Assembly (NCBI GenBank): GCA_008694505.1
Contig: VZDJ01000049.1
Location: forward strand, 558,001 to 622,000
Length of the DNA: 64,000 bases
Origin: Cyanoderma ruficeps
Lineage: Eukaryota; Chordata; Aves; Passeriformes; Timaliidae
Direction of reading: 5' to 3'
Part shown: piece by piece, positions 22,641 to 34,229 of the stretch
Numbering within the stretch: the stretch's first letter is position 1
Layout: every line of letters begins with the position of its first letter
Notes under the pieces: generated by a model
The model's input: the letters and a program-made list of their open reading frames with translations, nothing else
What the model was told of the DNA's origin: nothing
Databases searched by the model: none
Made by a program: the position numbers and the translations under genes

Positions 22641-23225
22641 GAATGCAGAAAACAAATTAGCATTTTGGAAATAAAAAGCCTGGCTTTTAATCCTATTAAG
22701 ATCATGCCTTTTCTTTTTTTTTTTTTTAAGTTCTCTGAAAGATATACTGATGTTCCATTACCATAACTGCTGAAATCAGCATTTCCTTTGAAAGAAGTTG
22801 TTAATATTTGGAAATGGTCGGATTTCCGATCCCGGATCCGATTGTTATTCCGCGCTACCCCGCGAGCGCCAAGGTCACGGGGAGATTCACCTGCACACCG
22901 AGCGAAATGAATGCGCTCGGCCACAATACATGTATAATTTAACATTCTCCTCTCCAGTACCACCGTGCATTCCGAAAAATATTTTATTACAATAACAAAT
23001 TGGTTTCGAAATCATGCATTATGTATCCTGAAATTAGGTCTGCCAATGAAACCTGGATGTACAAACACAGCAGCAGCCACGCAGGGCAGCATGAACACAG
23101 GAATTATGGGTTCTAGAGGGGCTGAAAGGAACAATTAATTCTTCCCCTAACTCCAAAAAGTCCTTTTTTATTACTTTAATCTGCATAGTTAAAAAGAACA
23201 AAACAATCAATTGCTGCAAAATGCA
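22641..23225. promoter_or_regulatory. Candidate element with CpG cluster and dyads
   Basis: A T run (22714-22727) is followed by a short CpG-dense segment (22815-22925) set in AT-rich DNA. It contains CAAGGTCA at 22870-22877, an ERR/SF-1-like extended half site. It also has an exact seven-base inverted repeat, CCGAGCG (22898-22904) and CGCTCGG (22914-22920), with a nine-base loop. CpG kept in such an AT-rich setting suggests selection or lack of methylation. Function is inference. Confidence 0.45.
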
Positions 23226-25080
23226 TTTAGCAATCCAATGGCGTGTCTTTTTCTAGATGTCTTTATAGAAAGGAAATGTTTAAGTGCAAAGTGCCCAGTA
23301 TATCAAAACATCCATTGGGGACTTCAGTTCTCAAGGGCAGGGCAGGGGAAAATAATACAAAGCTGCTCAAATATTTAAAAGTGTTAGTTGTATTTCAAAA
23401 CTTTACATTATAATGTTTTATTTTTTTTTCCTCTAGATCAAGCTCCTCCAAATATTTCAGATCAATTTATCAAAAAATTCCTGCTAAATTCTTGATAAAT
23501 AAAAAGACTCCTTTGCTATTTCCTTCGTAGTTGGAGTTAAAAATTTCATAATATTGCTGAATTTTCAGCAGCAAATGCTGTAAGGTTAATGCACTTTCCT
23601 GATAGATGGTTGGTTCTGATTTGCAGATTTCATTTTAAGTTAAATCTACATTGATAAATCCTCCTCTTACAGCCCAAATATCCTTTTTTCTCATGCAAAA
23701 TAAGCATGTTTCTTGGTCAACTGACATTTTGTTCAAATGGACTTGAGGTAGCTATTTATGAATAATTAAGATTAAAATGTTTCTGTGATTCCCTCAATGC
23801 TTTTTTATTTTAAAACATTTATATCATGTCAAAATGGACTTATTCTTCCAAAGGTAACTTTCCATTAAAATAATGGAGAAAATGACATTTCTAATTTTGA
23901 TAATAGCCCTGAGTTCAGAACGAAAGTCAGAGCCTCCTGCTGCAGAGCATGAGGGGTTTCAGGATTGAAACCATGATGTGAATTTTCTGTAATTGTGTTA
24001 AAATCCTGGATTCAAAGTATTTACAACAGGACAAATAAAATCAACAACATTTCCATTTTAAAACAGCAGCCCTGACTAAACCTTTATTCTGGACTCTGTT
24101 TCACTCAGTTAAAATGATTTGCTTTTCTGTTCTGTATGGTAAAAGAGGCTGGCAGATACTGCTATTAATTAGACCTGGTTCAATTTTAAACTTTAGGAAC
24201 TATTTTCATGAATAGCTTACAAGCAGCTATTCAACCTGGACATTTGTTATTTCATTTTTATTCCAAAGAGCAAAAATGGAGAATACTCTAAACACAGTGT
24301 TTTGCCACAGGAAAGGCAGAAAATATCGAAGCCTTTACATTTCTACGATATTTTAATTCAGTAAATATTGCATAAAATGAGAACCTTGACACTTCCCTGT
24401 TTGAATCCAAGTGCAACCGTTGCCCTCAGCCGCTGTTTGTCTGCAATTTCGTTGAGCTGCTCTGATCTGACCAGACACAGCTCGCTCGGGAGCAAAATCA
24501 GGAGAAATAATTTAATCTAATCAGGATATCTGAGAATGGGAAATGTTAGCAGCTTAATTTGGGATCTCTTAAAAAGCCTTTTGTAGGGCTATTTACTGAC
24601 ACACTGAAGCTTCTCCTTTAAAGCAATAATTAACAAATTGTTGACAGAAATTAAATGTGTTATTTTAAACAATTTCACTGTTCTTCTCCCTTTCTTTCCC
24701 GAGGGTGAGCCTGACAAACAGGGAAACCAACCCCACCATTAGCAGGGGGACGCCACTTTCCGGGGTGGTTTTTGCAGTAAAGAGACGTGATTCATATAAG
24801 TAATAAGCAAAGCCCACGCTCTGGATTTTCAAACGTCCTGGCTCCTAATGCCGAGGTTAAATGATTAAACCCATCCCTGCCTGCTCGCTCCGGCTGCAGA
24901 TCCGTTCCCTTGAATTTAGCTGTGGGCAATTCAGAGCTGAATGGGAAGTGCTCTTTTATTTGTTATTAAAGTCCCTTGCTATCTTTCAGAACTGTTTGTT
25001 ACACAGATCTGAGCACATACATGTATTAGGAAAATACACCGAATAAAGACAAGGTTATAAAAACTGGATGAAAATCACTC
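23226..25080. promoter_or_regulatory. Long AT-rich, repeat-free block (candidate enhancers)
   Basis: Nearly 1.9 kb contains no tandem repeat, CR1 or long open frame. Homeodomain-type cores are dense. The part at 24690-24870 includes isolated CpGs, AGACGTGATTCATATAAG and GGTTAAATGATTAAACCC. Absence of repeats over such a length is compatible with constraint but could also be chance. Confidence 0.35.
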
Positions 25081-26946
25081 AGTGTTCATTTTCCATGGCA
25101 ATTTGCTTAACGAAAATTATCAACGGCAATACCTTAAATGAGTAAATACCACCAGTATCTGTCTTGTACAAAGATAAGTACAAAACAAAACTGTTTTCCA
25201 AAGCCTGCACGTAATCCTGAGGGAAAAGGGCATTCAGAGGCAGGGCTGGGGGCTCTGGGCTCTGGACAGGGAGTGTGGCACTGGCACTGCTGGCTCGGAG
25301 GGGGCTCTGTGAATCCCCACGCAGGGGAAAGGCAGAGCACAGCAGCTGCCTGCAGAGCCTCTGCACAGCTCTGCCTGGCAAGAAACACAGCTGAAAGCTA
25401 AAATGGAAGCAGATTTCTACATGCTTTCCCCACTCGGGATGTTGTGACTGGCTGGCAGCAGGATGACACTGGAGAAACATGCAGGATTTCTCCTGACAGG
25501 ACTGAAGAGAGGAAGAAAACCCAACCCCAAAGCACAGCGGTGCTTTCCAGCCCAGTTTGGGTTTGTTCACAGAATAACCCTGCTATGATTTAGTGCTCGG
25601 AGCACAAAGAGCCTGAGTGCAGCTGCTGGGGGCCGGGGGTGGGAGCAGCCCTGCTCCGTGTCCTGGGGTGACTGTGCCCCGCTGCTCCGGCCCATGAGCA
25701 CGGCAGGTCTGGGGTGGGCACTGTCCATTCCTCAGCCTCTCCTTTAAAACAGCCTCCTGATAAATGCAGCTATATTAATTAATGGTTCCTTTGGGCTGTT
25801 GGAAGCCAACTGATGAATTTGTGAATTTAATGGAAAAGCTACGAACCCCAAGAACCCTATTTTACCATCATTATTAGCAATTTAGTCCCATGGAAGTTTC
25901 TACTGGGAAGAAACTCCCCAGGTTGTTTTATTTCACATCACTCAAGTATTTCCTTAAGCAGTCCCAAAATCCTGGCATTTATGTGCTACACGAGGCCACG
26001 GACAGAGAAGGAAATCTGTCCTTCCTAGACTGGGGAAGCCAAGTCCACTCCCCCAAGGCCACCCCACAGCAGCGCCCACGGAGGAGCTGCCGGGGCATTT
26101 CCAGGGTGATGGTCACAGAACAGCGTCAGAGGCTCCTGCACACACACATTTCCCCAGGAGAGCACCCAAATTTCACCCAAAGACAATCAGATGAAGCTGC
26201 CTAGCAAGGAAGAACGCCCACTTTATAACCAGACCAAGCGTAATTGATGGGTTTGGATTTTACAAGTAAAGGTACAGTTTTATCCACAAGGCTCACTACC
26301 CCTCAGACATCACCAGAAATGATATAAAGTAGCACCTTCGTAGGCAGAGTTCTAAAATAAAATTTAAAAAACCAAATCTGTTCATGTGATATCCATCTAC
26401 ATTTTGTATCACCATGTGAAAATAAATTAAAAGGATTTAAAGCGTATTCTCAAGACACACTAAGGGACAGTGGGACAATTTGCTGTCCAGAGAACTTCTA
26501 GGAGGATGGTGGCCAAAAAAAAAATGCTTGACCCCACATTCAGACAGAGGTTTTAACTTCCTTGGAAAATAAATAATTTTTCCCCCCTCTTTCTCATTCC
26601 TGCTTTACCTTTCCCACCCTCTACCACTAAAAAACAACCTCTTGTTTTTTACTGTATCAGTCCTCGCTTCATCTAGACTTTAATTTTCACTCACAGCTTC
26701 TATGATTTCTGTAAGGGATTTTGTTCCACAGATGTTGTTCTTCCAGCAAGCAGAAGCAGAGTGAGATTTATTGTTTGTTTACCGAGTCATGGGCACGTGG
26801 GAAGGTTTCCTGCCATTTCTACACTGAGGCTACACAGTGACATTTCGGCAGAGCTCGCTGTCAGCCCCTCTGCCCGCTGACCCCACAGTGCCGGTGGGCA
26901 TGGAGGGGCCAGCCCCCTGCTCCCACAGGCCCCCTGGCAGCACAGC
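25081..26946. other. Mostly ordinary non-coding sequence
   Basis: No gene is supported. A small AT-rich part at about 25745-25885 with TATATTAATTAATGG could be a regulatory element. The 163-codon minus-strand frame at 25079-25570 has no recognisable domain. Confidence 0.45.
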
Positions 26947-26986
26947 AATTCAGGAATTCGGGAATTCAGGAATTCAGGAATTCCGG
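26947..26986. repeat. Five-copy 8-bp repeat (AATTCAGG)n
   Basis: Five exact-length units occur in a row: AATTCAGG, AATTCGGG, AATTCAGG, AATTCAGG and AATTCCGG. Adjacent units create GGAATTC palindromes. Similar unexpanded GGAATTCAGGAATTCC phrases occur at about 19348-19363, so the motif recurs in the window. Confidence 0.9.
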
Positions 26987-27799
26987 AAAGGATCACCTGC
27001 ACTTGAAGCAGCAATTCCACACAGGGCCCACACCAAAGCACTTTGGTTTTCCTGGTTCGGTGTTTCTTGGGGCTGATCCATCACATGGCAGAGTCTCAAG
27101 GAACAAGAGCCATTTTTCAGTGTAATGGGTTTACAGTAAAATGAGATTATGGCTTTCTAAAGCCCTCGGACAAACCCCCACAGACCCCCTGTGTGCAGAA
27201 GGGGACATATTGCCCACGGAGTCCTTCTTTAAGGAACAGCTACTCTGCATCTCCCCCTTCCCCAACCGCTGAAGAGCTTTGCTCTGTCAGCTCCTGCTAT
27301 GTGATTGTCACTCCATCTCCCGTTATTCTCCTCAGCACATTCACTGAGTCCCACGAGGTCCCTTCCTCTTCTCAAAAGGAAGGCCTAAGAGACTGGGTAG
27401 ATGTTCCTGCTGTTGTCCAGGAGAGTCCAAGGCCAGCAGCAGATGCTCCTGCAAACTGTGATCTGGGTCCCCTCTGAGCCTGGCACCCAAAATGTCCCCA
27501 TTCCTACAACCAGGGTGCAGGACAGCAGAGCTGGAGGAGAAGGGAAGCCCAGATCAAGCCTGAAAAGATTATTTTTAGATTGAATGAAATTCACCGCCCA
27601 CAAAGACAGAGAGAGCAAGACCTCAGGAAACCATGGGACTTCTTTCTTTCTCTGATTTAAAGGAAAACACTGTTTCCTCTTGGCGTTGTTAAAAAACAAT
27701 TCCCATTTAAGCAGTGACAGGCAGGACTCTGTAATCTGTACATACAATTTAATCCTTTCAAGAATCAGCAGAACCCACATCAATCAAGCCTTCATCAAC
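26987..27799. other. Ordinary non-coding sequence
   Basis: No repeat or gene is recognised. The open frames on both strands lack domains. Confidence 0.5.
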
Positions 27800-28165
27800 T
27801 TGTAAAAACAATATTTTGATTCAATCAGATTCAAAGCCCCCAAATTCCCAACTAATTAATGCAGGGTCACTCGGAGCCGCTGAGGCAATGGCGAGCAGAG
27901 TGGTCAAATATTTACCCCTCACCAAGGTAGACATTAGGACAACCAAAGGACCTGGAGAGTGGGCAAGAATAGATAATGTGACTGTCACTGCAGCAGGTTT
28001 CATTCACTGTGAGTATTTGGATAAAGAATTATTACAAAGGAGAGGGGAAAAAGCAAGCGAAGCCTCTGCTGTAAGCAGCATTCTCACATCCTGCTCAGGG
28101 GCTGTGAAATGGGCAGTGACCCAGGCAACATCCTTCCCATTTTGGGATTTTTAACATGCATGTCT
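27800..28165. promoter_or_regulatory. Candidate conserved non-coding element
   Basis: A repeat-free stretch carries ACTAATTAATGCAGG near 27849 (homeodomain type), GGTCAAATATTTACCCC near 27902 (forkhead-like ATTTAC) and several isolated CpGs. The 112-codon plus-strand frame here has no domain I recognise. Regulatory role is inferred. Confidence 0.35.
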
Positions 28166-30467
28166 CCAGACAGTTGAGTTGCTTTGATTCTAGTCCTCCC
28201 TTATAACATTCACAATAAATTACATTATAAGAACACAGGCAGCAAAAAATTACTGAAGAGTCCAAAGCATTGAGACCTTCCGCCCTGCCTGTATTCCTAG
28301 AAACGAGACTGGAATTCAGCTTTTTCCTTTAAATATCCTTAAAATGTATGCCCAGCATGCAGGACAGTCTCTGCAGGGAGGGTGTTTTCCCAGCGTGGAG
28401 GGTGCCTGTGTGTGCTGCAGACACGGCTGCCTCGTGTCTCCACAGGATTCGTCCCTGCAGCTTTACACTCTGCCTTGGAGGACACATCCTGTGTATGTTC
28501 CCTCCAACACTAAGACCCCACTGATCCTTTCAAAACGCAGCCAGTGAAGCAGCCAGAGCAGGTTAGTGCAGGATCTGGAACCCCACTCGTGTCCTGTCTG
28601 TCCCTGGGGTGTGTGTGACCTGTGTGTGGCACAGGGGGCCCAGAGCAGCTGTGGCACTGCTGGAGCTGCTGAAATTCTCTGCAAGGGAACTCCTGCTACA
28701 AAACTGCTCTGCCCAGCTGCCCTCTGCACTGCAGCTACTACAGATGGGGAAATGCTGGGAACAGCATCCCTCCTGCTCTTTGAGAAAGAAAATTGCCCTT
28801 GGAACACCTCCAGGTCCCAGCCGCTGCTCTGGTGGGTTCCCCAGGCTGGGGGGTCCCTCAGCAGCCCCACGATGGGCAAAGCTTTTACTCCTGTCCCTGG
28901 GGAGATGCCACCACTCCACACTCAGGGGCTGACAGGCAACTGTGGGACCCTCATTTACATCCCACACGTTTCCATTCAGCTGGGCACACAACACTCAGTG
29001 ATAGTAGCAAATTTTCATGTTGAAATTACAGCTCTTTTTGAAGGTGTCACTGTTGCAGTTTCACCTTGGTTATTAATTCAGCATCTAATCCATAACTGTT
29101 GGTAAATATGCACATTTGGGATTTATTCTAAGACACATCCAAAGTTCTTTTATCCTCTTGCTATCATTCCTTCAGTGATTCTGCAAACCAGCCTGAACGC
29201 TCCCTGAGGAAGTGCAGCGGGATGAGTCTATTTTTAAGTTTTAAAATATAACAGAAAGACAAATTTTAACAATAAGTCACAGATCAATGTACTAAGTGCC
29301 CCGGATATTAATAGAAATATCACCTCTCACACAGAAGTTCTAACACTTTCGCTACGGATATTTCAACGTAGTAAGGAACAGAAAATTAAGGAAGTCTGAA
29401 GCCTCGACTGGTAATGGATATTCCCAGGAGGAAAGGCTTTTTACATCACACTTCACTGCCAAGTGTGCTCCTAATATGAAACGCCCCCTGTTTTGTCTCT
29501 CCCACAGCTTCTCCCAAAGAACAGGATGCCTGCTGTGGCCCAGAACCATCTCCCCCCACAGTGCTCCCCGTTGGCTCCTGGTCCTCCTGTGCCCGTGTCC
29601 CACCTCAGCCACAGAACTGGCCCTGGGGCTCTCAGTTACTCCATCCTCTGCCTGTGGATCCTGCAGGCTCCCAAACCCATCCCCACCTTGCACTTGGCCA
29701 CAAAGGCGTTACCCTGGCAGTGCCCTGCTTCCCCGAGTGAGCACAGGTGTCACCTTCTGTCACCTGGTGCCACTGCCACAACAGGCACCACCTGCCCTCT
29801 GAGCCTGCCCCCGTGCACCTCCCCACAGCAGCTCTCACTTGGCCCAGCCTCCCTCCATCTTTACTCTGTGGACATAAATTGTGGGGTTAGGACCAGAAAT
29901 TCCTCTGGAAATTAGTTTTTGTCTCACTGTCTAAAAGAATTTATTTATTATTTTTTGGTTTTTTTCCTACCAGAATTAAGGAGTTTAAATAGCAGCAAGA
30001 TGGGCACGTGCCAAGAGCAGGCAACTGTCACTGCTCCATGGGCTGCCTCATTTTTCTCTCCACAATCCCCACTATATATCTCAAACCAGTGCATAAGCTC
30101 TCGGAAGTAGGGTTTGGCTTCTCTATATGCTCCGTTAAAACAAACTACGTAATAAAAATAACGGATGTTTGAAATGTAATTGGTCACTAGAATTTGCAAA
30201 TCAGTAAGATAAAAGTAGAACAGCTCTGTAAATCAAGGGGTGATGAATTGACCCAGACTGGAATAAGCTGAGCAGTCCCTGTCAATGTGTCACCCAAGGT
30301 GTATTTACAGTCAGGAGGCACTTGCCTTCACAGGAGAATTTGCAATTCCTGATTCTAATCTCCAAAAGCCACAGACTCCACGTGGCAACAGATGGATCAG
30401 CAGCACAGGGTGTGTAGGCAGCACCCACACCCTGCTTGGAGGTCAGCCTTTGATTTCAGAGAGAAAC
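28166..30467. other. Ordinary non-coding sequence
   Basis: Mixed GC content, no CR1, no tandem arrays. Several 100-180 codon frames on both strands (for example 28566-29105 plus) show no domains and overlap each other antisense. Confidence 0.5.
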
Positions 30468-30517
30468 AGAATCCCAGAATGGTTTGGGCTGGAAGGGACC
30501 TTAACACAACCCCATCT
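30468..30517 (-). mobile_element. CR1 LINE 3' tail, antisense half of an inverted pair
   Basis: AGAATCCCAGAATGGTTTGG followed by GCTGGAAGGGACCTTAA is the reverse complement of the standard CR1 3' tail. The CR1 stops after about 50 bases and meets a second, oppositely oriented copy. Only the extreme 3' end is kept. Confidence 0.85.
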
Positions 30518-30606
30518 GAGGGAAGGTGTCCCCTGCCCATGGCGTGGGGTGAGGCTGGATGGGGTTAAAGTCCCTTCCCACCAAAACCATGCTGGAATTT
30601 TGTGAC
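30518..30606 (+). mobile_element. CR1 LINE 3' tail, sense half of an inverted pair
   Basis: GGAAGGTGTCCCCTGCCCAT and the following TGGGGTTAAAGTCCCTTCCC-type block match the sense CR1 3' end, closing with ATGCTGGAATTTTGTG. With the antisense half it forms a 36-base inverted repeat (30470-30505 and 30564-30599) with 30 of 36 positions complementary. Confidence 0.85.
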
Positions 30607-31666
30607 TGTGTGATCACTACCAACAGCCCCTGTCCAACCCCAGGCCACCAAAGCCCCGACAGCAGCGTGAAGATGAGCCTGGCACTGCCCCAGCCTGAAG
30701 AACGGGGCAGCCCCAGGGCATGGCCAGGTCTTCCAGAACCTTCAGCCACGTGGGCTCCTGTGTGCTGGCACCACCAACACAGACAGAAAGGCAGCTGCAC
30801 TGGAGCAATCCCTGGCACTGCTGGTACCGTGCAGCCCAAAGGCTCCCACCGAGCTTAACAGAAACTGTTTTCTCTCTTTGCATCTTATCTGTTTGTACAA
30901 AGTGAGCAAGAAATCTATAAGGGACTAATTAAGACAAAATATGTTAAATCAAACATGTTCTTCCACAGTGGAGGATTCTATCCCAGCATTGCCAGTCTGA
31001 GGAAGATTTACAGTGGGGAGGGGGAGAAGGGAGGGCAGAGGCAGCGTTGTGGCAGCTTTGGCCACCCAGCTCTGAGTGGCATCGGTGGCTGTCACCACCA
31101 GCAGCGCTGCCTCCCTCGGCTCCCTCAGCTCTCTGCCAGACAGGCTCCAGGATGGAGAAACAGCAGCACTTTCCCCAGGAAGCTGCCAGCCCCCACCCCT
31201 GATCCCAGCTGCATCCCTGCCTGCTGTGCCAGGAGCAGCCGCTTATTTACCTAATAGACTCTAAAAGGTATCAAGGGAGTCATTGCCTTCAATTGGGTCA
31301 TTCTGACATATGTAAATATGTATTTAAATTTGGTAAATATGTACAGTATTTAGAGTATGCGGAGAATGACACTTCTGTGGAATGGGGCACCTCTTTCCAA
31401 AGGGCTTGTGCTACTCCAGGTAAATTAAGCTCCTTTCCACACCAATCATGAGAGCTGGAATCTGCTGGAGAAGAGGGCTCTCCTTTGTGGGCTGGTGTGA
31501 GCAAACCCTGCAGAGCACGGCAGCATTCTGCCTGCAGTTGGTAATTAAATGTACTGCAATAACCTAGTGGGTTTGATATAACATCTGATTTTAAGGGTAG
31601 AAATAAACATTCCGTTTCACGTAGGAAATCATTCACTCATCAAAACAATGCCATTACTTAAGGACC
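30607..31666. other. Ordinary non-coding sequence
   Basis: No gene or repeat is recognised. Confidence 0.5.
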
Positions 31667-31739
31667 ATATATAAAAAAATATATTTATATGTCTATGTAT
31701 GTATGTGTATATATACATATACATATATATATATATATG
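31667..31739. repeat. Compound (TA)n/(TATG)n microsatellite
   Basis: Alternating TA, TATG and TACA steps end in a pure TA run just before a CR1 fragment. Much of it is self-complementary. Confidence 0.9.
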
Positions 31740-31750
31740 ACACCTGGGGA

Positions 31751-31836
31751 TTTGGTTTAGGGGCGATTATGGTGGCCCTGGGTTGACAGCTGATCTCAAT
31801 GATCTCAAAGTCTTTTCCACCCTCAAGGATTCTGTG
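31751..31836 (+). mobile_element. CR1-type LINE 3' fragment
   Basis: The pattern GGTTTAGGGGCGATTATGG, CTGGGTTGACAGCTGATC, then GATCTCAAAGTCTTTTCCAC and ATTCTGTG corresponds to the CR1 subfamily tail reading GGTT-ACGGTTGGACTTGATGATCTT-AAGGTCTTTTCCAACC. Sense orientation, truncated at about 85 bases. Confidence 0.75.
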
Positions 31837-32479
31837 TTTGCCTACGTGCATGAAGCCCACCTATTGAAAAAGACTTACATACACGTGTATGTATTTCTCT
31901 TCCCTGCACCTAAAGTGCAAACATTTCCCCAAAATAAAACTCTCAGGAACATTTTTCTCTTCATTCATTACAAAAAACTCAACAAACTCTTGGTCTCTTT
32001 TGCTTCTAGCCAGAATCCCTCATAAGAAAATAAATGTGTGCATAGTACATCACCATTCCCACAGCTCTGCAACCTCAAATTTTTTGGGCCACTGATCTAT
32101 GCAGCCCTGTGTTACAGAAACAGTTTATTGAAGAATTCTCCAAGTAAAGCCACAGCCCGCTTGATGCACCTGGGCTGGAACCCTGAAACAATTCTGTTCT
32201 TGAGGGACTTATGGCAGGAGTCATTTTTGTAGGAGAAGCTCGTCACCACCCAATGGCTTGTTAAGGAACACTGGTGGGTGGGAGAGGGACACAGGAAACC
32301 AGAGTGTTTCCATGCTCAGAGGGAAGAGGTTCTGAGCCATGGCAAAAGCTCCCAAGGTTTTGTTCCACAGAAAATTCCTCCCTAGTCCAAGCTCGCACCT
32401 CGCCCTGTTGGTATCAAATGAGAAACACAATTGACTACACTTATTTATATTACAGCCTGAACTGCAAGTGTAAATAATT
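31837..32479. other. Ordinary non-coding sequence
   Basis: No repeat or gene is recognised. Confidence 0.5.
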
Positions 32480-33660
32480 TAGAATTTCTACAGCATGAAG
32501 GGGACAATAAACCAAACCAGTTCCCAGTATGAAATGCTGAGTCCCTTTTTGGAGTTTCTGGACACAACGCTTCACACTGAGTATTTATGTGTGAGTATTG
32601 TATGTACAGAGTGTAGCTAGGCACACTCGACTAAAGGGATACAAAACCATGCAAAACTCCAGTAACATGTTCATATTTTACTAAATGTAAACAGTACGGA
32701 CACATTTCTAAATATAGTCTTAATTTCTATCTTCAAAAAGGCTTGTGAAAACTAATATAACCTGGATTTCCATATCCCCCAAGCAAACCAGTACAACCCT
32801 GTCACATTCAGGTAACTTACAGGTGACAAAGGGAAATGCAGGGAACATGAGATGGTCCATAGCAATTACACAATTGACCTAACAACGAAAAACTGTCCAA
32901 AAGTAGGAATGGTTTTCATAATCCTAATAAAATCAGCCTTTGCAACCTTCAGCTGACTGTTGTTTGCCATTCGAGTCTTCGCTTAGATCAAGTTATACAA
33001 TGAATTTCAGCTCTCTGCCACTTCCATTTTCAACAGATTATAATGAACATCATCTTAGGTGTGCATAATACCTTTAGTAATGTGTCAAGAGAAGAAAGTG
33101 CTCTTTCCAACACAAGCTGGGTTAGAGTAGGAGACACGGAGAAATCACGCAAAAAAAAAATCTTACGAACTAGTATTGAATTTCAACATTCTACTTGCTT
33201 ATAATATAGTATAAATAATTCACACTTGAAAATCTTCTTTTCAGAAATGTTTACTGACACAGCAAAAATGCATGCGAGGGGTTACTGACATGGCATGTAA
33301 ATGCACACCTGAAGAGACTGGAGTGATCACCAAAAGGAGAAAAGAATTAATCTACGGAAAATGTCAGCCAAGAAAATACATCGTCCTGAGTAAAACAGGT
33401 AATTAACAGCTCAGGTCCCCGAGTCTCCTTCCCTTCAGATCTGTCCAATGTTAGATGTGCTCCAAAACACCATCTCATAGTGCAGACTTCTGCTACCGCC
33501 TCACTCTTTGATCTGGTTTATATTTTGATTTGAAAGATACGCAGAGAAAATTACTAGGAAAAATCTACCATGATAGGGAGACGAAATTTGGCTCAGATGT
33601 TTTTGCTTTATGCAGTTGAAATGAGCCTTGTGGGTTAGAAGTTGTTAAATAATGCAGTTT
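32480..33660. promoter_or_regulatory. AT-rich repeat-free block (candidate conserved elements)
   Basis: More than 1 kb has no tandem repeats or transposon. The part at 32880-33115 has a dense run of AT cores with isolated CpGs (CATTCGAGTCTTCGC near 32971, TTATAATGAACATC near 33039, GTGCATAATACC near 33061). It resembles known vertebrate conserved non-coding elements in texture. Conservation is not measured. Confidence 0.4.
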
Positions 33661-33756
33661 ACAGGAGGGGACTGGGCCGAGGGGCCGGGACACGGCGCTG
33701 GCAGCAGGAGCAGGCGCTTCTCACCGGCCCTCAACTCTCCAGAAAACAAACAAGGG

Positions 33757-33888
33757 ATTCCTGCCGGAATACCCGTGGATTCCTATTGGAATACTCGTGG
33801 ATTCCTGCTGGAATACTCGTGGATTCCTGCTGGAATTCCTGCGGATTCCTGTTGGAATACTCATAGATTCCTGCCGGAATACTCGTCC
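33757..33888. repeat. 22-bp minisatellite with palindromic unit
   Basis: Six copies of exactly 22 bases are present. Each has the plan ATTCC-N4-GGAAT followed by ACTCGTGG, with one copy altered to TCCTGCGG. The ATTCC...GGAAT half is an exact inverted repeat with a four-base loop. Frames across it produce repeated Ile-Pro-Ala-Gly-Ile and Phe-Leu-Leu-Glu-Tyr patterns that are repeat translations. Confidence 0.95.
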
Positions 33889-33987
33889 CACATGGAAAGA
33901 CAAGCGAGAGGACCAGAAGGGGCTGAGGTAGAGCCCAGACAATGGTAATATCCAAGTGCCTGTACCCACAGCACTGAGGGACAGTGT

Positions 33988-34046
33988 GGGGACAGCAGGG
34001 ACAGCAGGGACAGCACAGGGACAGCAGACGGACAGCAGAGGGACGG
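33988..34046. repeat. (GGGACAGCA)n short minisatellite
   Basis: About six imperfect copies of a 9-10 base unit with ACAGCA steps. It shares the GGGACAG core with the larger array starting at 56553, which may reflect repeated expansion of a common G-rich motif. Confidence 0.8.
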
Positions 34047-34229
34047 CCAGGCCCAGCTGGTCACTGCCTGGCCCTGGCTGGGCATCCTGGGCTCCCCTCA
34101 TGCCCATCACAGCCACCCTCAGTGACCATCACACCTTCCACAGGGAGAAAAGCACTGGGGGAAAGAAAAGGATTGTTACTTCACACAAAAAAATGATTCA
34201 GGGAAAGGCAGAAAAGCTCACGAAATTGT

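Noticed and set aside
32818..32840. Similarity to the miR-204 family in GGTGACAAAGGGAAATGC
   Set aside because: Only part of the mature sequence matches in reverse, and no complementary arm for a precursor hairpin is present.
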